From CBDCUQ01 sp965222835 (lineage in GTDB: Bacteria > Pseudomonadota > Alphaproteobacteria > Rhizobiales > Hyphomicrobiaceae), in contig CBDCUQ010000004.1 of assembly GCA_965222835.1 (NCBI GenBank), forward strand, positions 992,001 to 1,056,000: 64,000 bases of DNA, written 5' to 3'. This document shows, piece by piece, positions 45,590-54,853 of the stretch. The translations under genes were made by a program, and so were the position numbers. The first letter of the stretch is position 1. Each line of letters starts with the position of its first letter. The notes under the pieces are model-generated. The model was given only the letters and a program-made list of their open reading frames with translations, did not search any database and was not told the origin of the DNA.

Positions 45590-46663
45590 CTATCCGTCGG
45601 CGCCTTTTTTGTGGGCTTGGCGATACGCGCTGAGGATGGCCAGTGCAAGTGTGGGCAAGAGGACGAGCCACTGGCCGTTGAGCAGGAATGGAATGCTGCT
45701 GAAGGTGCTCAGCAGATATCCGGGAATAGCAATGGCCGCTGCGGCGAGCGCGGTTAGCCAGGCGGGTGACGTATTGTTTCGCGAGCGTGCGCGTCCCCAC
45801 GCGATGAGCGGTACCAGCACAGCAAATACAATAACGTTGAGGGGGTGTTGCGGCTGCTGGATCATCGCGGTTCGCTCGGCCTCGCCTGGGAGGGTGATGA
45901 TGAGCCCCGCAAGCATCCACGACAGGAGCGTATAGGAAAGAATAACCGGCCATAGGAGTGCACCCTCCTTTGTGATGTCCGGAACCGCGCGGGCCGCCGC
46001 GGTAACGATGGCGAGACTGGCGACGATGTAGACTCCCATGAGCGTGAGTTGGGTGCCGCCGTTTATTACAAACGACGACCCACGGTAAGCGGCCATGACC
46101 GCTTCTGGCAGCGTGATGATTGTGGGGAGGGCGAGGAGCAACCAGAACCCATTCCCCAGGCCCAACCGGGTGACGGCGCCGGCGAGCCAATAGAGGAATG
46201 CCGTTGCAGCAACGAAAGTTGCGATGACATGCAACCGGAACATCCAGCCGGGATCGGTGACGAAGGTGCCCATGGATTCGAGCGCCATTGCCATTCCGAA
46301 GGCTTGCAGCGCTGCAAAGACGAGCGACGCGAACAGGATCGTTGCCGAAACAAAGCTTGTGTTCGCGTCTTCCCAACGGCGAAATCGCGCTGACAGGCGG
46401 CAGAGCTCGGCGAGGATCAGGGCGCTGAAGATGGGAGAGACGCCGAGCGCGAAGATGGAAATGCGTTCGACCGGTCTGCCGTAGGAGACAGTGTCCGGCC
46501 GGTAGAGTTCCGACAGCATCTCGGCATTCAATTGGGGGAGGGGCAGGTGACAACCGAGCCGGTAAACGAGAAGAGCGGCCAAAGTGACGGCGGCCCGGTT
46601 CGGGAACGATTGGCCCGGGTCTGCCGTGCCCCAACCTGTAAGTCCAAGTCCACCGGCTGGCAT
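45590..46663 (-). CDS. SecY-like membrane protein, shortened and divergent
   Basis: A 357-residue protein with about ten hydrophobic helices. It keeps SecY-like marks: LLVYRLGCHLPLPQLN in the first part and ERISIFALGVSPIFSALILAEL, close to the SIFALGIMPYISASI element of SecY. It is about 80 residues shorter than SecY, chiefly from loss of cytoplasmic loops. A housekeeping secY is expected in the ribosomal protein cluster, so this is a paralog. It may form a special translocon or have another transport role. An overlapping 444-codon frame is Arg/His-rich and is rejected. Confidence 0.7.
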   Translation of the reverse strand: MPAGGLGLTGWGTADPGQSFPNRAAVTLAALLVYRLGCHLPLPQLNAEMLSELYRPDTVSYGRPVERISIFALGVSPIFSALILAELCRLSARFRRWEDANTSFVSATILFASLVFAALQAFGMAMALESMGTFVTDPGWMFRLHVIATFVAATAFLYWLAGAVTRLGLGNGFWLLLALPTIITLPEAVMAAYRGSSFVINGGTQLTLMGVYIVASLAIVTAAARAVPDITKEGALLWPVILSYTLLSWMLAGLIITLPGEAERTAMIQQPQHPLNVIVFAVLVPLIAWGRARSRNNTSPAWLTALAAAAIAIPGYLLSTFSSIPFLLNGQWLVLLPTLALAILSAYRQAHKKGADG

Positions 46664-46669
46664 CGTGCG

Positions 46670-47269
46670 TTAGGCCTTTTCTTTGGCGGCGGTGGCTGTT
46701 CTGAAGGCGGGGCGGGATCTCACTCGTTTCATGTAGGCGCTGACGTTTCCGTCCGGAATGCTCCACCCGATGCCGGCGGCCCAGCCCAGCAGTTGACCCA
46801 GCAGGATGTCGGGCACCGTGAACGTTTCCCCCATGACAAAGTCGTTGGAGCCGAGACGCTCGGAAAGCGCCGACATGGCGCGTCCGAAGTCGTAGGCGCA
46901 TGCCTCTTTAACCTCTTCGACACGCAACTCCTCCGGCAGTACGAAACTGTGCTTGGCCGCAGTCCAAAGCGGGGTCTCGACATCATCTATCGCGAACTGT
47001 GTGAAACTGTCCTGGCGGGCGCGGTCGATGGTGCCGGCGGGGAACGCGAAACGCCCGTGCTTGTCGGCGAGGTACTGGAGAATGGCGACGGAGTCGATGA
47101 TGTAATTGTCGCCGTCTTTGAGGATCGGCACCTTTCTGGATGGATTGATTTCGGCGAGTGAGGGATCACGCGGGGGCGTCGGGATGTGCTCGTAGGGAAC
47201 GCCAAGCTCTTCGAGCATCCACATCACGCGGAAGGCCCGGGTCTTGGGGGAGCCGATGAGGGTATACAT
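46670..47269 (-). CDS. Glutathione S-transferase family protein
   Basis: A 199-residue GST. The N-terminal thioredoxin-like domain shows YTLIGSPKTRAFRVMWMLEELG and NPSRKVPILKDGD, with the glutathione-binding cis-Pro and the IDSVAILQYLADK segment. The C-terminal helical domain follows (about 85-195; FTVPDILLGQLLGWA). Substrate unknown; such proteins detoxify or reduce electrophiles and peroxides. It is close to the SecY-like gene (6 bases). Confidence 0.93.
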   Translation of the reverse strand: MYTLIGSPKTRAFRVMWMLEELGVPYEHIPTPPRDPSLAEINPSRKVPILKDGDNYIIDSVAILQYLADKHGRFAFPAGTIDRARQDSFTQFAIDDVETPLWTAAKHSFVLPEELRVEEVKEACAYDFGRAMSALSERLGSNDFVMGETFTVPDILLGQLLGWAAGIGWSIPDGNVSAYMKRVRSRPAFRTATAAKEKA

Positions 47270-47316
47270 GAGACCTCCACGCTAGACTGTTGCCGGCCGA
47301 ATGGGCGAGTTTCCGC

Positions 47317-48618
47317 CTATCCAAATACGCGTTTGAAGATCGTATCAACGTGCTTCAAGTGGTAGTTGAGGTCGAACATTTCATCCAGCTCATTCGGGGA
47401 GAGGTGCTTGACGACGTCCTTGTCGGACTTGAGTTCTTCAAGAAAGTCCTTGCTGTCTTCCCACGTCTTCATGGCGTTGCGTTGGACCATGGCATAAGCA
47501 TCTTCGCGCGAGACACCGGCCTGGGTGAGAGCCAGGAGCACGCGCTGGGAATTGTGCAAGCCGCCCAACCGGTCGAGATTTTTCATCATGTTGTCCGGGT
47601 AGACGACAAGCTTTTCGACCACGCCGGCGAGGCGGTGGATGGCGAAATCGAGTGTGACGGTTGCGTCGGGCGCAATAATCCGCTCCACCGACGAGTGGGA
47701 AATATCGCGTTCATGCCATAGCGCGACGTTCTCCATCGCAGGTCCCGCATAGGCGCGCACCGCGCGTGCGAGTCCGGTGAGATTTTCGGCCAGCACAGGG
47801 TTGCGCTTGTGCGGCATGGCCGAGGAGCCTTTCTGGCCGGGCGAAAAGTACTCCTCGGCTTCGAGCACTTCCGTGCGCTGGAGATGGCGGATTTCGGTGG
47901 CCAACCGTTCGATCGATGAGGCGACGACGGCAAGCGTGGTGAAGTAGACGGCGTGGCGATCGCGGGGGACGACCTGTGTGGATATCGGTTCGGGTGTGAG
48001 ACCCATTCGCTCGGCGACATAGGTTTCGACCCGGGGATCGATGTTGGCAAATGTGCCGACGGCGCCGGAAATGGCGCAGGTCGAGACCTCAGCCTTGGCG
48101 GCGATGAGCCTCTCCCGCGCGCGGTGGAACTCGGCATAGGCGCACGCGAGCTTTAGCCCGAATGTTGTGGGCTCGGCGTGAATACCGTGGCTGCGGCCGA
48201 TGGTCGGTGTCGTTTTGTACTCGAAGGCGCGGAGCTTGAGGGCCTCGAGGAGGCGGTCGAGGCCGGCCACCAGAATATCGGCCGCGCGCATCAATTGCAC
48301 GTTGAGGCAGGTGTCGAGTACGTCCGACGAGGTCATCCCCTGATGCACGAAGCGGGCTTCCGGGCCGACGATCTCGGCGAGGTGGGTCAGAAAGGCGATG
48401 ACGTCGTGCTTCGTCACCTGCTCGATGGCATCGATGCGGGCCACTTCGAATTTGGCACGGGATCCTTTGCTCCAGATGACGTCTGCTGCTTCGCGGGGGA
48501 TCAAACCGAGGTCGGCCATGGCCGTGGCGGCGTGTGCCTCGATTTCGAACCATATTTGGTAGCGCGTGTCGGGCTCCCAGATGCGGACCATCTCCGGGCG
48601 GCTGTAACGGGGGATCAT
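47317..48618 (-). CDS. purB: Adenylosuccinate lyase
   Basis: A 433-residue enzyme that acts twice in purine synthesis (SAICAR and adenylosuccinate cleavage). It starts IPRYSRPEMVRIWEPDTRY, has the catalytic His region GRSHGIHAEPTTFG and the fumarase-superfamily signature GSSAMPHKRNP. It is on the same strand as purC/purS/purQ but separated by about 3 kb. Confidence 0.97.
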   Translation of the reverse strand: MIPRYSRPEMVRIWEPDTRYQIWFEIEAHAATAMADLGLIPREAADVIWSKGSRAKFEVARIDAIEQVTKHDVIAFLTHLAEIVGPEARFVHQGMTSSDVLDTCLNVQLMRAADILVAGLDRLLEALKLRAFEYKTTPTIGRSHGIHAEPTTFGLKLACAYAEFHRARERLIAAKAEVSTCAISGAVGTFANIDPRVETYVAERMGLTPEPISTQVVPRDRHAVYFTTLAVVASSIERLATEIRHLQRTEVLEAEEYFSPGQKGSSAMPHKRNPVLAENLTGLARAVRAYAGPAMENVALWHERDISHSSVERIIAPDATVTLDFAIHRLAGVVEKLVVYPDNMMKNLDRLGGLHNSQRVLLALTQAGVSREDAYAMVQRNAMKTWEDSKDFLEELKSDKDVVKHLSPNELDEMFDLNYHLKHVDTIFKRVFG

Positions 48619-48710
48619 GCCGGGCTCGTCTTGTTTGGTTGTCTCTTACGGCGAGGCCTAGCAGAGCCGGACCCGGGCTTCAATCGACGCTATGGCCTTG
48701 ATGCACGCGT

Positions 48711-48914
48711 TTAAATGCGCCGGAGATCGCGATAAATCTCGATACCGGGGGGTGGTTTGAGTACGCAGGTCCAGGTTTGCCACTGGAAGTGGCCGTCCGC
48801 GGCTCGGCAGCGCGTATAGCCGACGAGGCAGGTTATGACCGCCGTACCGATGACGATGGCACCGGCGATCAATGCCAATTTCCGCGCGCGGGTCACCTTA
48901 TGAGCGCTGGTCAT
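48711..48914 (-). CDS. Small membrane protein, unknown
   Basis: A 67-residue protein with one membrane helix (KLALIAGAIVIGTAVITCLVGY, residues 12-33) and a short C-terminal part with two cysteines (RCRAADGHFQWQTWTCV). Its ATG overlaps the stop of the P1 peptidase gene (ATGA), so it is probably translated with it. Not recognised. Confidence 0.6.
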   Translation of the reverse strand: MTSAHKVTRARKLALIAGAIVIGTAVITCLVGYTRCRAADGHFQWQTWTCVLKPPPGIEIYRDLRRI

Positions 48915-49921
48915 GGCTTCGATCCGAATCGGGACTTGTAGGCGGGCGGTCCTGTCCAGCCAGAAGGCGCGGGCGCGGCCTCGTAGACGCCGCGGGCCAC
49001 CGCGCGAGCCATTGTGTTTCCGGCAACTGCGCCGAGACGCGCGAGATCTTTGACCGGGTCGGAAAGGGCAATCTCACCGGTCGAAATGGCAAAGACCGTG
49101 TCTCCGTCGAGGGGTGTGTGTACGGGATAGATGGCGCGGGCGAACCCCGTTTGTGCCATGACCGCCAAGCGGTGGGCCGCGCGCTTGTCGAGACGGGCGT
49201 TGGTTGCCACGACGGCGAGAGTGGTGTTTTCAGCCGATGCCCCTTTAAGGCGCAGTGTTTGTGCATCTGCCGGCATGGGGGAAGGCAACCCGTGTCCGCC
49301 AAACTCATCCTCCCGCTCAAAGGGTGCCGCCCAGAAATGAGGTGTGTCGCCGACGGTTGCTGTCCCCACGGCATTGACGGCGACAAGTGCACCGACAACC
49401 AAACCACCTTCCATGGCCTCGGAGGCGCTGCCAAGGCCGCCGCGCAGGGTTGCCGTGGTCGCCCCGAAGCCGGCGCCTGTGCTTCCAAGGGTGAAGGGCC
49501 CTCCGTTGGCCGATTCGCAGGCTTCTCGGCCAAGCGCTTCATATGGCGGATTGTCTTCCCAGCTCTTTTCACCACCGTTCAGAAGATCGAACAGAACCGC
49601 CTGCGGGACGATCGGCACGCGTGCCGTACCGATCTCAAACCCAATGTTGCGGCGGGCCAGCCACGACTGAACCCCTGTTGCCGCCGCTAAGCCAAATCCG
49701 GAGCCTCCTGACAACACGATGGCGTGGATTTGCTCAACCGAACCGGCCAGGGCAAGGGCGTCGCAGTCGCGCGTGGCCGGACCGCCGCCGCGGATATCAA
49801 TTGCTGCCGTACAGGGGGCGTCGGGCAGGACGACGGTGACGCCCGTGAAGGCGCGTCTATCCTCCGCGTTTCCAACCTTCAGGCCGGGAACGTCGGTTAT
49901 GATGTTCTGACAATTTGTCAT
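48911..49921 (-). CDS. P1-family peptidase (DmpA-like, self-cleaving)
   Basis: A 336-residue protein of the P1/DmpA family of N-terminal nucleophile aminopeptidases. Marks are ITDVPGLKVGNAED, GVTVVLPD, GGPATRDCDAL, HAIVLSGGSGFGLAAATGV and the self-cleavage region SAENTTLAVVATNARL, where the Thr becomes the nucleophile. The ATG at 49921 with GAGG at the right distance is preferred over 49990. Substrates are probably D-amino acid amides or beta-peptides, but this is not shown. The small membrane protein gene follows with overlap. Confidence 0.88.
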   Translation of the reverse strand: MTNCQNIITDVPGLKVGNAEDRRAFTGVTVVLPDAPCTAAIDIRGGGPATRDCDALALAGSVEQIHAIVLSGGSGFGLAAATGVQSWLARRNIGFEIGTARVPIVPQAVLFDLLNGGEKSWEDNPPYEALGREACESANGGPFTLGSTGAGFGATTATLRGGLGSASEAMEGGLVVGALVAVNAVGTATVGDTPHFWAAPFEREDEFGGHGLPSPMPADAQTLRLKGASAENTTLAVVATNARLDKRAAHRLAVMAQTGFARAIYPVHTPLDGDTVFAISTGEIALSDPVKDLARLGAVAGNTMARAVARGVYEAAPAPSGWTGPPAYKSRFGSKP

Positions 49922-50408
49922 CTGAGGCCTCGTGCGGGTGTTTGATTCTGCATCAACAGCCTCCTTCAAACAATTGACAGGGCACGACATCCAATGACCG
50001 GGACGACAGTCCGTTGCAACGCGAAATAATTTGTGATCCGCGAAAGGTCATTGCCCAATACGCTGAAATGCGCGGCAAATCTGAGAGATGTGCAGCGCAA
50101 CAGATGCGGCCTCGCAACGGCGCACAAGAGCTTCAAAATCGGCCAAGTTCGAGCCACATTCGAATGGAGACTTCGGGCAGTCGCATGCGGGGTCATCCGC
50201 TTCTTGGTGCATGTGATCGCTGGGCAACGCCCGCGCCCTACAAATCATTAATGTGGGAAAAGCCTTGAAATGAAAAGCGGATGGGTTGAAGCTGTTTGAG
50301 CACTTGGATTGTGCGGGCGCTTGTCTTGAGTTCTCGCTGTAATGGCTGCCGGGCCGTCGGGAGGTTCGGGGTCGTAGGCCAGGTGAACCGCCGAGAGGGT
50401 TAGAGTTC
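49922..50408. other. Spacer of 487 bases between divergent genes
   Basis: No ORF with convincing composition, no strong hairpin and no RNA gene was seen. The region is somewhat AT-richer around 50010-50060 and 50240-50280 and should hold the promoters of the P1 peptidase gene and the small + strand gene. Confidence 0.4.
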
Positions 50409-50606
50409 ATGTCAGACCAAATGCAGAGCGAGATCGAAGATCTCAATCTTCAGATGGAAGGGATCGAAGATCCACGCCGCTGCTATGTGCTCGTTCAAGA
50501 GCACATCAATTCTTACCGCGAAAAAGGCTCCGACGTTCCGAACGATTTGAAGGTGCTGGAGAGGCAACTTCTGACGGAGTGTCTTGCCGAGTCGCAGGGG
50601 CGCTAA
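50409..50606 (+). CDS. Small acidic helical protein, unknown
   Basis: A 65-residue protein without signal peptide or membrane helix. It is acidic and predicted helical (MQSEIEDLNLQMEGIEDPRR and VLERQLLTECLAES). GAGAGGG lies about nine bases before the ATG. It ends close to the convergent binding-protein gene. I do not recognise it; size and charge would suit a small regulatory or binding partner protein. Confidence 0.6.
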   Translation: MSDQMQSEIEDLNLQMEGIEDPRRCYVLVQEHINSYREKGSDVPNDLKVLERQLLTECLAESQGR

Positions 50607-50621
50607 TTCCCCTGGTTCGCA

Positions 50622-51773
50622 TTAGTTCTCTGCAGTCCAGACAGTTCCGTCTGAGGCAGCCGGGACGAACGACGGTATCCGAGCGTCTCCCTTAGCGTCG
50701 AAGGTTGCGCTGCCGAAAGGCGGGAGGGTGAACGTTCTGCCAGAGAGTTCGTCGCGTACGGCTGACGGTTCGACGGTACCTGCGGCGCGAACTGCGTCTG
50801 CCCATAGTCTGACAGCCGCCGCGACGGGGGCTTCTTGCACATCGTGGACGGGGGACGGCGCCGGTCGGGTATGGGGATTGGCGGCAAGGATTGTATTCAG
50901 GTTGGCTGCGGCTACGGCACGGGGGCGTGCGAGCACACGGACATCTGCGTGGCGCGCAACAGGGTGTGCGGCAAATTCGGGTGTGAGGAGCGAGTCGGCG
51001 CCGAGAAACTTTGCCTTTAGGTCTACGCGGCGCATTGCATTGAGGATAATGATGGCTTCGGTTGGATATCCGGCGAAGAAGATGGCGTCGATGCCCGCTT
51101 CATTCATATTCGCGACGACGGACTCGTACGTCTTCTCTCCTGTGTAAATTGTGAAGACTTGTGGTGCAGGACGCCCGCGCTTCTCCAACAGCTCTGCGGC
51201 GCTTTGGGCAATGGTCCGGGCGTAGGCGGAGCGATCCTTTATGATAGCCGTTCGGCCCGAGGTCGTGGCGTCCGCGAGCCAGGTGGCGGCGGCTTCGCCC
51301 TGGCGGTCGTCGCGCCCTGCGAGGCGCAAAATTGTTGATCCGGCGTAGCGATCGGTGAGAGTCGAATGGCGCGTTTCGGTGGCGAGATAGAGGATACCTT
51401 CCTGGGCATAAATGGCTGCGGCGGACAGCGCGGATCGCTCACATGGGTGGCCGACCACCAGATGCACACCTTGGCTCAGAAAGATTTTGGCAGTGGCCGT
51501 TGCACCGGCCTCCGTGCAGATGTCGTCGCCGACCACGAGTCTGAGGTGCTTTCCTAACACGCCACCGGCTGCATTGAGATCGGCGATGGTTCTTTCTGTT
51601 GCTGCGCGTAGCCGTCTGCTCGCGCCGGCGAACCGTCCCGTTTCCGACAAAGCCAATCCGACCAAGATTTCGCTACGCGATTGCGCCGCCGCGGTTAGGG
51701 GTGTGGCGATCAGACAAATGAGCACGAAATTGCACAAACGCCGAACGCACGCCGACGGCGTGCTGCTCAACAT
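50622..51773 (-). CDS. Periplasmic binding protein, branched-chain amino acid type
   Basis: A 383-residue periplasmic ligand-binding protein (type I, LivJ-like). A signal peptide (SACVRRLCNFVLICLIATPLTAAAQS) precedes EILVGLALSETGRFAGASRR, then INDLNAAGGVLG-like LNAAGGVLGKHLRLVVGDD and the hinge VHLVVGHPCERSALSAA. The family call is firm, the ligand is not. No permease or ATPase gene is adjacent, so it is an orphan within the window. The ATG at 51773 is chosen because it gives a proper signal peptide. Confidence 0.87.
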   Translation of the reverse strand: MLSSTPSACVRRLCNFVLICLIATPLTAAAQSRSEILVGLALSETGRFAGASRRLRAATERTIADLNAAGGVLGKHLRLVVGDDICTEAGATATAKIFLSQGVHLVVGHPCERSALSAAAIYAQEGILYLATETRHSTLTDRYAGSTILRLAGRDDRQGEAAATWLADATTSGRTAIIKDRSAYARTIAQSAAELLEKRGRPAPQVFTIYTGEKTYESVVANMNEAGIDAIFFAGYPTEAIIILNAMRRVDLKAKFLGADSLLTPEFAAHPVARHADVRVLARPRAVAAANLNTILAANPHTRPAPSPVHDVQEAPVAAAVRLWADAVRAAGTVEPSAVRDELSGRTFTLPPFGSATFDAKGDARIPSFVPAASDGTVWTAEN

Positions 51774-52067
51774 GCTTTGTGCGCGGGTGAAGTTCCTTGG
51801 CGTCACGGGCTCGCTTTGACTTGGGGCTTGGTCGGCACAGTTTTGCGGAAGCCAAGGACACGGATCAAGCCCTGGCCTGAAGAGAGTGTGAACGCGGAAA
51901 TACACGGTCCGGTACTATTCCCAAGCCTTTGGGCGCTGCAGCAGCCTCATTTGCTTGATCGATGGGGCACGGGTGGCTTACGGTGCCGCGGCGCGGTATG
52001 GCGCGGGGACCGCAATTCATAGGTGCATGTCCATATCGGTTTGGCTCGAAGTTGAGGGAAGCGGCAC

Positions 52068-52493
52068 ATGAGCGAGGATATTTTCGTTGTTGCCTATGAT
52101 GGTGCTGAAGACAGCGTCATTTCATCCGCCATCGAGCATGCGAAGAGGCAGGGGGCCCGCTTGCACATTGTGCATGTCCTCGAGTGGTCGCCGTATACGT
52201 TCCTCACTCCAGAGGAGCTAGAGCACAGGCATCAGCAGCGCGAAGCGGACTTCGCACGGGCAACAGAGTCGGTGTTGGCACCGGCTTTTGAGAAAGTACG
52301 TGCCACTGGTGTTGATGTGTCGGGCGAGGTCAGGTTCGGCAACATTCCCGACGTCGTCTCCCAGGTGGCGCAAGAGCTGAAGGCCAGCCTTATCTTTGTA
52401 AAGCGTTCGAGCTCGCTGAGTGCGCGGCTTCTTGGGAGTTCTGCTTCGGGGCTCGCGCAATCCGCCACGGTGCCTGTGGTTATCGTTCCCTAA
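52068..52493 (+). CDS. Universal stress protein (UspA family)
   Basis: A 141-residue USP domain: DIFVVAYDGAEDSVISSAIEHAKRQG at the start, HIVHVLEW, and the C-terminal strand ASLIFVKRSS. The ATP-binding loop G-2x-G-9x-G(S/T) is only partly kept (GSSASGLAQSATVPVVIVP). It lies 28 bases before the symporter gene and is probably in the same unit, where it may tune the transporter. Confidence 0.9.
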   Translation: MSEDIFVVAYDGAEDSVISSAIEHAKRQGARLHIVHVLEWSPYTFLTPEELEHRHQQREADFARATESVLAPAFEKVRATGVDVSGEVRFGNIPDVVSQVAQELKASLIFVKRSSSLSARLLGSSASGLAQSATVPVVIVP

Positions 52494-52521
52494 ATGCAAT
52501 CGCGGAAAAGAGAGACCGTCC

Positions 52522-54108
52522 ATGACCCTATTTCGCACCGCGCGCTGTCTTCTGGCTTGCGGATTGGCCCTGGCGTTTGCAGCAATGGCTCCCGACTATG
52601 CGGCGGCTCAGTCGATTGATGAAAGCATCAATTCGGCCGTTAGTGCGGTTACGGGCCCGTTTGTCAGTTTCATCTTTTCGCCATTCCCCGGAACGTCGTT
52701 TCCGTGGATTGTTCTGTGGCTCATCGTAGGTGCGACGGTCTTCACGATCTATTTTGGCTTTGTACAGTTTTGGGCATTCCGGCATTCGATCGAGCTCGTG
52801 CGCGGCGATTATGCGGATCCCAAGGACGCCGGCGAGGTGAGCCATTTCCAAGCGTTGTCGACGGCGCTGTCCGGCACGGTCGGCCTCGGCAACATTGCCG
52901 GTGTGGCGGTCGCAGTGAGTATCGGCGGGCCCGGCGCCACGTTCTGGATGATCTTGGCCGGCCTCATGGGCATGGCGTCGAAGTTCACCGAGTGCACGCT
53001 CGGTGTGAAATACCGGAACGAGAATCCGGATGGCACCGTTTCGGGCGGGCCAATGTACTACCTCTCAAAGGGGTTTAGCGAACATGGCTATGCAACGCTT
53101 GGACGCGTCTTGGCCGCGGTGTTCGCTGTGCTCTGCATCCTGGGGTCTTTTGGCGGCGGCAACATGTTTCAAGCCAACCAGGTGCACGCGCAGATCGTGA
53201 ATGTGACCGGCGGTGACGCCAGTTTGTTGCATGGAAACGGCTGGCTGACGGGGCTTATTATGGCGGCCGCCGTATTTCTTGTGATTATCGGCGGGATCCA
53301 GTCGATTGCACGCTTTGCCGAAAAGGTCGTGCCATTCATGGCGGTTATCTACGTGACGGCGGCACTTCTCATTCTTCTGATCGAGATTGATCGCGTGCCT
53401 TGGGCCTTTGCGCAGATTTTCCAAGGGGCGTTCACGGAGATGGGCGTTGCGGGCGGTGTTGTTGGCGCGCTCATTCAGGGTTTTAAACGCGCTGCGTTCT
53501 CCAATGAGGCAGGGATTGGCTCGGCGGCGATTGCGCATTCGGCCGTGCGTACGAAAGAGCCCATCACGGAGGGCTTCGTATCCCTGTTGGAACCTTTCAT
53601 TGATACCGTTGTGATCTGTACCATGACCGCACTGGTGATCGTCATAACCGGCGTTTTGCAGACAGATCCGGCAACGGGGCTTTATGTTTGGAATGCGGAG
53701 GCGGGGCGCATTGCCACCGAGGGCGACCTTTCGGGTGTGAAGCTGACGTCGGCGGCGTTTGCCAGCGCCTTTGGTTGGTTCCCGTATGTGCTCGCTCTGG
53801 CTGTCACGCTGTTTGCGTTCTCGACCATGATTTCATGGTCGTATTACGGAGTGAAGGCGTGGACGTATTTGGTTGGCGAAGGCGAAAGCAAGGAGCTGAT
53901 CTACAAGCTCGCATATTGTTTCGTCGTGATTATTGGCGCGGCTACGAACCTGGGTGCTGTGATCGACTTTGCGGATGCCTCGATCTTCGCCATGGCGCTC
54001 ATTAATATCGTCGGGCTGTATGTTCTGATGCCCGTGGTGAAGCGCGAGGTCGAGTCCTATTGGAGCCGGCTTGGCCGCGGCGAAATTCGCAGGACTCGCC
54101 TTGCGTGA
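52522..54108 (+). CDS. Alanine/glycine:cation symporter (AGCS family)
   Basis: A 528-residue transporter with an N-terminal signal-like segment (RCLLACGLALAFAAMAPDYAAAQ) and about 11 membrane helices. Family motifs include GDYADPKDAGEVSHFQALSTAL, TVGLGNIAGVAVAVSIGGPGA, GGPMYYLSKG and FSNEAGIGSAAIAHSAV. It imports Ala or Gly with sodium or protons. The ATG at 52522 has an AAAAGAGAGA stretch upstream. Confidence 0.95.
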   Translation: MTLFRTARCLLACGLALAFAAMAPDYAAAQSIDESINSAVSAVTGPFVSFIFSPFPGTSFPWIVLWLIVGATVFTIYFGFVQFWAFRHSIELVRGDYADPKDAGEVSHFQALSTALSGTVGLGNIAGVAVAVSIGGPGATFWMILAGLMGMASKFTECTLGVKYRNENPDGTVSGGPMYYLSKGFSEHGYATLGRVLAAVFAVLCILGSFGGGNMFQANQVHAQIVNVTGGDASLLHGNGWLTGLIMAAAVFLVIIGGIQSIARFAEKVVPFMAVIYVTAALLILLIEIDRVPWAFAQIFQGAFTEMGVAGGVVGALIQGFKRAAFSNEAGIGSAAIAHSAVRTKEPITEGFVSLLEPFIDTVVICTMTALVIVITGVLQTDPATGLYVWNAEAGRIATEGDLSGVKLTSAAFASAFGWFPYVLALAVTLFAFSTMISWSYYGVKAWTYLVGEGESKELIYKLAYCFVVIIGAATNLGAVIDFADASIFAMALINIVGLYVLMPVVKREVESYWSRLGRGEIRRTRLA

Positions 54109-54160
54109 GCATCTCTGCAGTTTCGGCAGATGGCAGTTGAATTAGGGCTACCGCTGTTGC

Positions 54161-54403
54161 TTAGAGCATGTTGTGGCTGCCGTCGCAGAACGGCTCGTCG
54201 TCCGTCGATTTGCAGCCGCAGAGGTTGAACGTGCCGGTCGACGGTGCGGTGAAGCGCATCGGCTCGATGCCGGTATCCTTATGGGACCCATCGCAGAACG
54301 GTTGCTTCTTTGAGCGTCCGCACCGGCAATAGAAGTATGCTTTGCCTTCTTCCAAATCGACTTGGTAGGGGCTTTTTTGTGCGATGACGGCGTCTTCTGC
54401 CAT
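54161..54403 (-). CDS. Dual CDGSH iron-sulfur protein
   Basis: An 80-residue protein with two CDGSH clusters: YCRCGRSKKQPFCDGSH and LCGCKSTDDEPFCDGSH. Each motif (C-x-C-x-CDGSH with His as fourth ligand) binds a [2Fe-2S] cluster, as in mitoNEET-type proteins. No membrane anchor is present. The ATG at 54403 has GGAGAG before it. It is next to the sox genes on the same strand and may move electrons or iron-sulfur units; this is inferred. Confidence 0.92.
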   Translation of the reverse strand: MAEDAVIAQKSPYQVDLEEGKAYFYCRCGRSKKQPFCDGSHKDTGIEPMRFTAPSTGTFNLCGCKSTDDEPFCDGSHNML

Positions 54404-54520
54404 TGCGCTCTCCGCTCGATCCACATGCGCATTATGCGCGCGTTTCTTCTGCCCTCTGGCCTAGCGTCTTGGCCGTACCGGGGCAAGGGGCCTGTGGGGT
54501 GGACATGATCCAAGTCAGTG

Positions 54521-54844
54521 TTAGGCGACGTTGAGGGTTGTTGTTTCCACGACTTCCTGGCCCGTGTCGCCGATCCAGGTGAATTTAAACGCGCCTGGGC
54601 CGGGCACCTTGAAATAGAAGGCGATGTAAGGATTTGCGGCGATGCCGGGGCCCCAGTCGGCGGAGAACACGGTTTGGCCTTCGTAGGTTGCGCGGAAGGT
54701 GTGAATGATGTCGCGGGGAATGACTTTGCCGTTGGGATCTCTGCGGTTGCCGGTCTCCATGACATGGCGGATCAGCGCCTTGATCTCGATGATTTCACCG
54801 GTCGCGGCCCGTTCGGGCAGTTTGATGCGGGGTTTGCTTGCCAT
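54521..54844 (-). CDS. soxZ: Sulfur carrier complex subunit SoxZ
   Basis: A 107-residue SoxZ: PRIKLPERAATGEIIEIKALI, HVMETGNRRDPNGKVIPRDIIH and the C-terminal GPGAFKFTWIGDTG are typical. It pairs with SoxY to carry sulfur intermediates on the SoxY cysteine. The ATG at 54844 is at the right distance from GAGG. It is 9 bases from soxY. Confidence 0.95.
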   Translation of the reverse strand: MASKPRIKLPERAATGEIIEIKALIRHVMETGNRRDPNGKVIPRDIIHTFRATYEGQTVFSADWGPGIAANPYIAFYFKVPGPGAFKFTWIGDTGQEVVETTTLNVA

Positions 54845-54853
54845 GGCCATACC

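Noticed and set aside
45567..46901. A 444-codon ORF in another - strand frame over the SecY-like gene
   Set aside because: It is Arg/His/Pro-rich and lacks motifs, while the chosen frame has ten clean hydrophobic helices and SecY-like motifs.
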